From: Chitinophagaceae bacterium
GTDB lineage: Bacteria; Bacteroidota; Bacteroidia; Chitinophagales; Chitinophagaceae
Direction of reading: 5' to 3'
DNA: 5,111 nt
NCBI GenBank assembly: GCA_025455205.1
Contig: JALOMZ010000307.1
Coordinates: 1 to 5,111 of the forward strand
The position numbers and the translations under genes are program-made. The notes under the pieces are model-generated. The model was not told the origin of the DNA and did no database searches. It was given only the letters and a program-made list of their open reading frames with translations. Of the stretch, positions 1 through 5,111 are shown one piece after another; position 1 is the first letter of the stretch; each line of letters starts with the position of its first letter.

Positions 1-1
1 A

Positions 2-1087
2 ACCGGTGATCACCCAGTCGGCCAGCACCTCACCGATCCCTGCGGAACTCATGATGCCGACCGAATTCATGCCGGCCGCGACGAACAGGCCGTCGATTTC
101 CGGTGTCTCCCCGATCAGTGGGCGCGTATCGGCGGTGAAGCTCTCCGGCCCGTTCATGAAGCGCTGGATGCCGGTTTCAGCGAGCGCGGGGATGAGGGCC
201 AGCGCCGCTTCCATGAAGGGGCCGAACTGGTCCCAGTCCTCCGGCATCTCGAGGAAGGCGCGGTCGCCTTCGGGGCCATCGGGATCCCATGGCTTGGCAT
301 CTGGCTCGAAGCCGCCGATGACGAGGCGGCCAGCGTCACCCTTCACATAGATGCCGGTATCGAGATCGCGGACCACGGGAAACGGATTGGGCAGCCCCGG
401 CATCGGCTCGGTCACGATATACATGTGCTCGACCGCCTGAAGCGGCAGTGCCACGCCGGCGTCATGCGCCAGCCTCTTCGACCAGGCGCCGGCACAGAGG
501 ACGACCTTCTCGGCTGAAAGTGTGCTGCCATCGGAAAGTTCGACTCCGGTGACGCGGCCCTGCTTTGCAAGGATGCGCCTCACGCCTGTGCCCTCGCGGA
601 TGGTGACGCCGTGGTTCTTCGCGGCGCGCGCATAGGCCATGCAGAGATCCACCGGATTGACGTTCGCATCCTCCGGCACCATCAGTGCACCGACATGGTT
701 CTTGAGATCGAGCTGGGGAACCGCCACCTCTTTGGCAGCCACGATCGAGGGCGTGAGCCCCATGTGGCGGCCCACGGCGCAGATCCGCTTCAGCTCGTCC
801 ATGCGCTCGGGTTCGCGCGCCAGCCAATAGCCACCGGTTCGGCGGTAGCCCGTGCTCATGCCGGTTTCGGCTTCAAGCCGAGGGAAGAGTTCCAGCGCAT
901 GCGAGGCGAGACGCGTCATGCTGGCTGTTGCGCGCAAGGGGCCGACGATTCCCGCTGCATGCCAGCTTGTCCCCGAGGTCAGCTGGTTGCGCTCGAGGAG
1001 CATGACCTCCGTGGCGCCGCGCCTGCCGAGGTGATAGGCAACGCTCAGACCCACCGCGCCGCCGCCGATGATGACGATCCTCGCCAT
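2..1087 (-). CDS. FAD-dependent oxidoreductase, dimethylglycine/sarcosine dehydrogenase family (N-terminal part, runs off the left edge)
   Basis: The minus-strand frame is open from the ATG at 1087 to the window edge, giving 362 residues without a stop. Residues 4-13 ([10 protein letters not shown]) form the Rossmann dinucleotide-binding loop, followed by LLER at 30-33, the acidic end of the second strand that binds the FAD ribose. [10 protein letters not shown] (37-46) matches the motif whose histidine carries covalent FAD in dimethylglycine and sarcosine dehydrogenases, which makes His43 the candidate. Later stretches (VVLCAGAWS, then [13 protein letters not shown] near the edge) are typical of the DAO fold. 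Family members of about 800 residues continue with FAO_M and GcvT folate-binding domains, which would lie outside the window. Inferred role: oxidative N-demethylation of a methylated glycine, with formaldehyde passed to tetrahydrofolate. The start overlaps the stop of the upstream MttB-family gene (TGATG), so translation is probably coupled; no clear Shine-Dalgarno is visible. Exact substrate cannot be told. Confidence 0.88.
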   Translation of the reverse strand, partial: MARIVIIGGGAVGLSVAYHLGRRGATEVMLLERNQLTSGTSWHAAGIVGPLRATASMTRLASHALELFPRLEAETGMSTGYRRTGGYWLAREPERMDELKRICAVGRHMGLTPSIVAAKEVAVPQLDLKNHVGALMVPEDANVNPVDLCMAYARAAKNHGVTIREGTGVRRILAKQGRVTGVELSDGSTLSAEKVVLCAGAWSKRLAHDAGVALPLQAVEHMYIVTEPMPGLPNPFPVVRDLDTGIYVKGDAGRLVIGGFEPDAKPWDPDGPEGDRAFLEMPEDWDQFGPFMEAALALIPALAETGIQRFMNGPESFTADTRPLIGETPEIDGLFVAAGMNSVGIMSSAGIGEVLADWVITG

Positions 1088-1344
1088 CAGAAGTAATTCA
1101 CATCCGGCATAGAGGCCTTCACCTTTGCAACATAGGCCTGGAGGGCTTCGTCGATGGCGGGATCGAGCCCGGGATCCACGTAATGCTCCAGCTGCTTCTT
1201 CCACAGCGCATTGGCGCGGGCGGCGGCATCCTTGCCGCCCTCGGCCTGCCATTGCTCGAAGGAGTTGTTGTCCGGCGTGAGCGGGCGGAACAGGGCGGAC
1301 ATGAAATTGAGGCGCGTATGCTCGCTGCCGAGAAAGTGCTGCAC
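1087..1344 (-). CDS. Trimethylamine methyltransferase (MttB) family protein, C-terminal fragment
   Basis: The last 80 or so residues resemble the C-terminus of MttB-family proteins: HFLGSEHTR, then [15 protein letters not shown] and [18 protein letters not shown], then a helix rich in D, P, A and E ending in DVNYF. Full-length members have about 500 residues, so roughly five sixths of the gene is missing. The GTG at 1344 is only the first possible start codon in the frame and is not a real start, because homology is cut off at the join near 1321-1341. The family moves a methyl group from a quaternary or tertiary amine to a corrinoid protein. Classical MttB uses pyrrolysine, whereas many alphaproteobacterial relatives lack it and may act on betaines; the deciding position is not in the window. 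The stop overlaps the start of the FAD oxidoreductase (TGATG), which fits a shared methylated-amine catabolic operon. Confidence 0.85.
   Translation of the reverse strand: MQHFLGSEHTRLNFMSALFRPLTPDNNSFEQWQAEGGKDAAARANALWKKQLEHYVDPGLDPAIDEALQAYVAKVKASMPDVNYF
1321..1341. other. Chimeric junction between an alphaproteobacterial and a Bacteroidota segment
   Basis: Read on the minus strand, this stretch continues the MttB-family protein (QHFLGSE). Read on the plus strand, it continues phosphoglycerate kinase (LAAEKVL). Left of it the plus strand shows no kinase homology, and right of it the minus strand shows no MttB homology. Base composition also changes here, from strongly GC-rich to more moderate. 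About 18-21 bases can therefore belong to both genes, which is what a short shared k-mer joining two genomes in an assembly would leave. Natural illegitimate recombination through microhomology cannot be excluded from sequence alone. Confidence 0.75.
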
Positions 1345-1939
1345 AACAATGAAAAGCCCTTCACCGCCATCATTGGTGGTGCCAAGGTGAGCGACAAGAT
1401 CCTGATCATCGAAAACCTGCTGGAACGCGCCACCGATATCATCATTGGCGGAGGCATGGCCTATACCTTCATGAAGGCCACCGGCGGCCAGATAGGCAAC
1501 AGCCTCTGCGAAGAAGACCGCCTGCAGGTGGCCCTCGACCTACTGCAGAAGGCAGAAGCCAAAGGCGTGCAGATACACCTGCCCAGCGACAGCGTGATTG
1601 CCGACAAGTTTGATGCCGAAGCCAATACCTCCAACGCTCCCAGCAACCACCTGCGAACAGTTTGCCCACGTGATCCGCTCCTCAAAAACGATACTCTGGA
1701 ACGGGCCGATGGGGGTTTTTGAAATGGCGAAGTTCCAGCACGGCACCAAAGTAATTGCCGATGCCGTGGCCGCAGCCACAGAAGCCGGCGCCTTCAGCCT
1801 GGTGGGTGGCGGCGACAGCGTGGCGGCCGTAAACCAGTTTGGATACACCGACAAGGTGAGCTACGTGAGCACCGGCGGTGGCGCCATGCTGGAATATTTT
1901 GAAGGCAAGGTGCTACCGGGCATTGCCGCCATCAAATAG
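1321..1939 (+). pseudogene. pgk: Phosphoglycerate kinase, C-terminal half, N-terminus missing and internally frameshifted
   Basis: Phosphoglycerate kinase moves the acyl phosphate of 1,3-bisphosphoglycerate to ADP in glycolysis. What remains is the nucleotide-binding C-terminal domain: [11 protein letters not shown] (bases about 1369-1401, with the ADP-binding lysine), [39 protein letters not shown] and the glycine-rich phosphate loop GGGDSVAAV, ending in [15 protein letters not shown]. About 205 of the usual 395 or so residues are present; the N-terminal substrate domain is absent because homology begins at the join. The first part is in the frame of base 1321. From about 1649 the protein continues one frame over (TCEQFAHVI). 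Between them roughly 14 residues are missing, including the conserved GWMGLDIGP-type stretch; the lost length must be 2 modulo 3, probably near 44 bases. The rest looks intact and conserved, so the damage may come from assembly and not from real decay. As given it cannot encode an active kinase. Confidence 0.9.
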
Positions 1940-1974
1940 ACCGCCGGCATTTGCGGCCAATTTTGTATCTTAGT

Positions 1975-2010
1975 AAAAGCAGTTTCTTCACCGGAGCTGC
2001 TTTTTTATTT
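1975..2010 (+). terminator. Rho-independent terminator after pgk
   Basis: AAAAGCAG (1975-1982) pairs perfectly with CTGCTTTT (1997-2004). The stem extends inward by four more pairs, two of them G-U, leaving a six-base loop at 1987-1992. A T-rich tail (2001-2010) follows. It lies 35 bases after the pgk stop and just before the next start codon, so it should end the pgk transcript. The A run before the stem gives a weaker terminator in the opposite direction, but no minus-strand gene ends here. Confidence 0.85.
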
Positions 2011-2017
2011 CCCCAAT

Positions 2018-2743
2018 ATGAGCCGATTCTTTCGTTTAATGCCTGCCCTGATCCTTCTGGTCATCCTTCCCTCCTGCGGCAGCCTGGGTAAACTGGGCGG
2101 GCTGACAGAACTGGAGGCCATTGGCGGACTCAAAGATGCCCTCACGCAGGGCCTGTTCCGCAGCTTTGATGCTTTTGCCAACCCCGATGCCGAAAGCAAT
2201 GCCGTGGTGCGCTTTGTGCTGCCGGATCAGGCGGCCTCCATTCAGAGCACCCTCAACAGCCTGGGCCTGGCTCCGGCATTGGACAGGGCCACCGCCAAAT
2301 TCACCCGCGCCATGGGGCAGGCCGTGCAGGCATCAAAACCCCTGTTCATCAATTCCATAAAGAAGCTCACCATCAAAGATGCTTTCAACATACTGATAAC
2401 CGATAACCCGCATGCCGCCACCGACTATTTCAAACGGGTGAACAAGCCACTGTTGCTGGAGGCATTCCGGCCCATTGTTGACAGCACCATCCGCGTGGAG
2501 CAGGCCGACCTCGACTGGAAAAAAGTAACATCCGTATACAACCTGCTCCCTTTCAAAAAAGAACCCCTCGAAAGCAACCTCACCGATTTCATGGCCGGGC
2601 GGGTGATAGATGGCATGTGCCTGATCATGGCCAACGAGGAAGAACAGATCCGCAGCAAATATGAATTCCGGAAGACCGACATGATGCGCAAAGCCTTTGG
2701 CTATGCAGAACAGGAATTGAAAAAGAGGCTCAGCCAACAATGA
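2018..2743 (+). CDS. DUF4197 domain-containing lipoprotein
   Basis: This 241-residue protein begins with a short lipoprotein signal: SRFFR, then a hydrophobic stretch (residues 8-17) and the lipobox LPSC with Cys20 as the lipidated residue. It is therefore predicted to be anchored in a membrane facing the periplasm. The rest fits DUF4197: GGLKDALTQGL near 36-46, then SLGLAPALDRATAKFTRAMGQA, KLTIKDAFNIL, DNPHAATDYFKR, a central PIVDSTI, YNLLPF, and a C-terminal block with FMAGRVIDGMCLIMANEEEQIR and KAFG. The family is widespread in Gram-negative bacteria and has no established function. No Shine-Dalgarno precedes the ATG, which is usual in Bacteroidota. It starts 78 bases after the pgk stop, beyond the terminator, so it probably has its own promoter, although none is convincing. 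It converges on the MOSC gene with a gap of only 5 bases. Confidence 0.9.
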   Translation: MSRFFRLMPALILLVILPSCGSLGKLGGLTELEAIGGLKDALTQGLFRSFDAFANPDAESNAVVRFVLPDQAASIQSTLNSLGLAPALDRATAKFTRAMGQAVQASKPLFINSIKKLTIKDAFNILITDNPHAATDYFKRVNKPLLLEAFRPIVDSTIRVEQADLDWKKVTSVYNLLPFKKEPLESNLTDFMAGRVIDGMCLIMANEEEQIRSKYEFRKTDMMRKAFGYAEQELKKRLSQQ

Positions 2744-2748
2744 TCAGC

Positions 2749-3561
2749 CTATGGCATGAGGTGGATTTCATCGCCTATTGAAATATTTCCTTCCTCACTC
2801 ACCAGCACATTCATACCAAACAGCACTTTGTTGGCACGGGTGCGGTATTGCTGCAGGGTTGCCAGTGGCTCTTTGCCCTTCTCGCCTGTTTGCTGGTTTA
2901 TGGTGGTCATCACACAACGGGCACATGGCTTTACGCCCTGCAATTCCACTTCATTGATGCGGAACCGGCTCCATTGGTCTTCTTCAAAAGGCAGCCCGCC
3001 GGTAAATGCCAGACTGGGCCGGAAGCGGTTCATAGGCACAGGCTCCTCAAGCCGGCTGTTGAGGTCATCCAGGGATGATTGCCCGATGACCAGCAAGGGA
3101 TACCCATCCGACAGGCTGGTATGCACGCCGATGGGCGCATAGTCCCTATCTACCTGCCGCGGATGCGCTTCCGGGAAGAACACCAGCCTGCAATGCTGAC
3201 CCAGCATAGCCGAAAACCACTCACTGTGCATACGCCCCACTTCTTCTACCCTAACCACATCATCCCATACACGTGCTTCCAGCGGATCACCGGCCGGCTC
3301 AAAAGGAACATGCAGCCGCTGGTCATGGTAAGCCACTGTAAAACCGCCCGCTGCGGCTTCCACCCGAAACAGGGCCAGGCGGGGATTGGTGCGCTGCGTC
3401 ATAAACTGATGCTGTTCATCCACCAGCATCCACCTCCGGTCGAAGGCCAGGCCCTTGGGCAGCACGGCGCTCTTTTCCACGGCATAGCCGCCCAGCGACT
3501 TCACCGGGTACACATACAAACCACTTACGCGCAGGGGCTGCGCCGCATCACGTTCATCCAT
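2749..3561 (-). CDS. MOSC domain-containing protein (mARC/YcbX type)
   Basis: This 270-residue protein has the N-terminal MOSC beta-barrel motif LYVYPVKSLGGY (15-26) and FDRRWMLVDE (40-49), both typical of the family. NRFRPSLAF follows further on, and the C-terminal MOSC core contains GVKPCARCVMTTINQQTG with Cys213 and Cys216. In relatives (mitochondrial mARC, E. coli YcbX) a cysteine in this segment ligates molybdenum, and the enzymes reduce N-hydroxylated compounds. YcbX also has a C-terminal 2Fe-2S ferredoxin domain; it is absent here, so an outside electron donor is inferred. I chose the ATG at 3561 because the overlap with the upstream DUF4442 stop is then only 8 bases (ATGGATGA) and family homology starts soon after. 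A GTG at 3600 with a GAGGTGG upstream would add 13 residues that do not look conserved. Likely co-translated with the DUF4442 gene. Confidence 0.9.
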   Translation of the reverse strand: MDERDAAQPLRVSGLYVYPVKSLGGYAVEKSAVLPKGLAFDRRWMLVDEQHQFMTQRTNPRLALFRVEAAAGGFTVAYHDQRLHVPFEPAGDPLEARVWDDVVRVEEVGRMHSEWFSAMLGQHCRLVFFPEAHPRQVDRDYAPIGVHTSLSDGYPLLVIGQSSLDDLNSRLEEPVPMNRFRPSLAFTGGLPFEEDQWSRFRINEVELQGVKPCARCVMTTINQQTGEKGKEPLATLQQYRTRANKVLFGMNVLVSEEGNISIGDEIHLMP

Positions 3562-4039
3562 GAGCTTTTGCTTTAAAACTCCATTCAATCCGGAACTCAC
3601 TCACCACCTCGCCATGCTGCGTTCGCCCCACACTGGTGGCCACAAACACCTGCCCTTCCCCGCTGCGCACTGTCTCTTCAATACATTGCCGCATGTCTTC
3701 GCCATCTGCACAAGTGAAATAAATACGTTCCGTAGCTTTCTTCACAAACCGGGCTTCGAGGCTTGTTACCAACATGCTCACTGCCGGCTTGCGGCCATGT
3801 AAATGACCCAGTGCCAGCACGCCGGTGCTCATTTCGGCAGCCATAGCCTGGCAGGCAAAATAAATACTGCGGAAGGGATTTTGCGACAGCCATTTGAAGG
3901 GCACGCTCACCACGGCTTCGCGGGGATCGATATGCCGCAAGCGCACCCCGCAGAAAAAAGCACTGGGGAGCTTCAGGAGCATGAAGAGTCCGAATTTGAA
4001 ACGGTTGGATGTCAGCCGGCTGAATTGCTCAAATGCCAT
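3554..4039 (-). CDS. DUF4442 domain-containing protein (hotdog-fold, thioesterase-like)
   Basis: This 161-residue protein matches the DUF4442 pattern: an N-terminal helix (FKFGLFMLLKLPSAFFCGV), then VSVPFKWLSQNPFRSIYFACQAMAAEMSTGVLAL, the central hotdog helix region, and a strand pair ending in VVSEFRIEWSFKAK. The family belongs to the hotdog superfamily with acyl-CoA thioesterases such as PaaI. No substrate is known and I see no clear catalytic acid to assign, so thioesterase activity is only an inference. The ATG at 4039 has no Shine-Dalgarno but the family homology begins right at it. The gene lies 62 bases downstream of the C1 peptidase stop and overlaps the MOSC gene start by 8 bases, so the DUF4442 and MOSC pair is a likely operon. 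Confidence 0.85.
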   Translation of the reverse strand: MAFEQFSRLTSNRFKFGLFMLLKLPSAFFCGVRLRHIDPREAVVSVPFKWLSQNPFRSIYFACQAMAAEMSTGVLALGHLHGRKPAVSMLVTSLEARFVKKATERIYFTCADGEDMRQCIEETVRSGEGQVFVATSVGRTQHGEVVSEFRIEWSFKAKAHG

Positions 4040-4060
4040 AGGATAATTGCTTGATGCAGA

Positions 4061-4094
4061 TAATGGCTGTGCAGACCTCGCGACTGCGCCATTA
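4061..4094 (-). repeat. Inverted repeat between the C1 peptidase and DUF4442 genes
   Basis: TAATGGC (4061-4067) and GCCATTA (4088-4094) are perfect inverted repeats. Inside them GCAG (4071-4074) pairs with CTGC (4084-4087), leaving a three-base bulge (4068-4070) and a nine-base loop. The element fills most of the 62-base gap. On the minus strand no T run follows, so it is not a classical intrinsic terminator. It could slow or stabilise RNA between the two genes, or be a protein site, or be chance. Confidence 0.4.
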
Positions 4095-4101
4095 CAGCGG
4101 A

Positions 4102-5109
4102 TTATTGTTTGTTGATGGCCACAATGGCATAGGCTACCCCGCCCTCTCCGGCCGGTGCCGTGAAACGCAGGTTGCCGGCGCCGCTCTCCCCTACCTGCAG
4201 GCTGCCAATGCCATATGGCTGCAAGGCCTGGCGAACGGCATTTTCGTAGCTGCTGCCTGCCGCCGTAATCTGCTGATTCAGTTCAAACCAGGGCAGTTCC
4301 TGCCTGCTCACCACCACGGCTATGTAGTCGCGGTTGCCCACACTATCGGGCTCCAGGCTTTTGTTGCGGGGAAAAAGCCGGTAGCCGGTGATGCCGCAAT
4401 AGGCCGTATAGGCGGTCTTGGCGGGATCCTCCCTGGAGGGATAGGGAAACAGCGTATAGCTGGTCCCATCCGTTTCCTGCCCGAACACGTAAACATAACA
4501 TTCGGTATTGTTCTTCACCTCTACCTTGAAGCGGGTGCCCAAAGACAATGGTCGGCTGGAAAATACAGGTCCGCCGTTGCTGCGCAGGGGCAGGTAGCCT
4601 GCGGGCCTGGCATTGGCATCCACCTGCACCAGCCCGATCTCGCAATCAAAGGCCTGCGCCGAGGCATCGCCTTGTTTGGGCAGGGGATCCAGGCCATAGG
4701 CTTCCCGCACAAATTCACGGAAATCACCATATCGCACCCATGCAATGCCATTCTCCCCCCATTCAGGCCCCCAGCTGTTCATGATCTGAAAGGCGCCTCC
4801 GGCGAGACGGTCATCGTACCCTATCACACACATGGCATGTCCGCCAAAACCTGCCTGGCTGTAATCGGCCGCGCCGGGCATCCACACCTGCTGGCCCTTC
4901 ATGCCCTCCATGAAGCTGCCGCCTACCATCATACCTATCACCACCGGTGCACCCGCAGCCAGGTGCTCTTTAACAGCCCGCACATTGATGCCCTCAGGCT
5001 CTTCTGAACTGGTAAGCCTGTTGAAACCATGTATACGGTTGGCAGAAGCCATTCCATCCATGGCGGCGGGCGGGTTCCTGCTGCAGTCTGTTTCATCGTA
5101 GGGAAAACG
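4102..5109 (-). CDS. C1 (papain-like) family cysteine peptidase with C-terminal DUF4384 domain, 5' end outside the window
   Basis: The frame is open to the right edge, giving 335 visible residues; the ATG at 5061 is internal because family-like sequence (FPYDETDCSRNPP) lies upstream of it. GFGGHAMCVIGYDD carries the catalytic histidine (bases 4837-4839), and FQIMNSWGPEWGENGIAWV carries the catalytic asparagine (4777-4779), both in papain-family context. The catalytic cysteine and oxyanion-hole glutamine should lie before the visible part. After a linker, about bases 4560-4110 match DUF4384: LGTRFKVEVKNNTECYVYVFGQ, YTLFPYPS, YCGITGYRLFPR, DYIAVVVS, and a final strand pair with AYAIVAINK. DUF4384 often accompanies protease or caspase-like domains and may be a beta-sandwich binding module. 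A secreted or surface protease is likely, but no signal peptide is visible. It is the first gene of the minus-strand set seen here. Confidence 0.88.
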   Translation of the reverse strand, partial: RFPYDETDCSRNPPAAMDGMASANRIHGFNRLTSSEEPEGINVRAVKEHLAAGAPVVIGMMVGGSFMEGMKGQQVWMPGAADYSQAGFGGHAMCVIGYDDRLAGGAFQIMNSWGPEWGENGIAWVRYGDFREFVREAYGLDPLPKQGDASAQAFDCEIGLVQVDANARPAGYLPLRSNGGPVFSSRPLSLGTRFKVEVKNNTECYVYVFGQETDGTSYTLFPYPSREDPAKTAYTAYCGITGYRLFPRNKSLEPDSVGNRDYIAVVVSRQELPWFELNQQITAAGSSYENAVRQALQPYGIGSLQVGESGAGNLRFTAPAGEGGVAYAIVAINKQ

Positions 5110-5111
5110 GC

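Noticed and set aside
611..1096. Plus-strand open frame of 161 codons
   Set aside because: It is antisense to the FAD oxidoreductase; the translation is rich in R, H and A as expected for a GC-rich shadow frame.
1183..1722. Plus-strand frame joining upstream sequence to phosphoglycerate kinase as one 179-residue protein
   Set aside because: The first 45 or so codons are the antisense of the MttB-family gene, and the last 25 or so are out of frame after the pgk deletion. Only the middle is real kinase sequence.
1950..1973. Possible Bacteroidota promoter: TTTG at 1950-1953 and TATCTTAG at 1966-1973, similar to TAnnTTTG
   Set aside because: The spacing between the two boxes is only 12 bases, not the usual 19-21, and the transcript would start inside the pgk terminator.
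2333..2740. Minus-strand open frame of 135 codons
   Set aside because: Antisense to the DUF4197 gene with no recognisable features.
3079..3576. Plus-strand open frame of 165 codons
   Set aside because: Antisense to the MOSC gene, which shows conserved motifs along its whole length.
3598..3600. GTG start for the MOSC protein with a GAGGTGG upstream
   Set aside because: It would overlap the DUF4442 gene by 47 bases and add residues without family resemblance. The purine-rich stretch is inside coding sequence, and this lineage seldom uses Shine-Dalgarno sites.
4051..5007. Long plus-strand open frame of 318 codons
   Set aside because: It lies antisense to the C1 peptidase-DUF4384 gene, which has clear catalytic motifs and domain homology. 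The plus-strand translation resembles no family I know and looks like a codon-bias shadow.
5059..5061. ATG as the start of the C1 peptidase
   Set aside because: Protein sequence typical of the family continues upstream to the window edge, and the catalytic cysteine must lie further upstream.

Overview
The window looks like two unrelated bacterial genomes joined end to end, with the join at about 1321-1341. The left part (1 to about 1340) is GC-rich, with codon use and gene content typical of Alphaproteobacteria (Rhizobiales/Rhodobacterales-like). The right part (about 1321 to 5111) reads as Bacteroidota, most likely Chitinophagaceae-like. The reasons are the pgk sequence type, a lipobox lipoprotein with a DUF4197 domain, the near absence of Shine-Dalgarno sequences, and a C1 peptidase-DUF4384 protein. 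The taxonomy comes from remembered family resemblance, not from a search.

Left part, all on the minus strand: the C-terminal end of an MttB-family (trimethylamine/glycine-betaine type) methyltransferase runs through a TGATG stop/start overlap into a flavin-dependent oxidoreductase of the dimethylglycine/sarcosine dehydrogenase family. That second gene leaves the window at base 1. Together they suggest an operon for demethylating a methylated amine such as a betaine, with the methyl groups passing to one-carbon metabolism.

Right part: the C-terminal half of phosphoglycerate kinase (plus strand) starts abruptly at the join. It also lacks about 14 internal residues with a frame change near 1640-1655, and ends at a clear intrinsic terminator (1975-2010). 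A predicted lipoprotein with a DUF4197 domain follows on the plus strand. Converging on it from the minus strand is a set of three genes, in transcription order: a papain-like C1 peptidase with a C-terminal DUF4384 domain (5' end beyond the window), a DUF4442 hotdog-fold protein, and a MOSC-domain protein of the mARC/YcbX type. The last two overlap by 8 bases and are probably co-translated.

No RNA genes, CRISPR arrays, insertion sequences or attachment sites were seen. I found no convincing new biological system. The most notable observation is the join: both broken genes can be read through the same stretch of about 18-21 bases, which points to a metagenome assembly chimera more than to natural recombination. 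The pgk internal deletion may have the same kind of origin.
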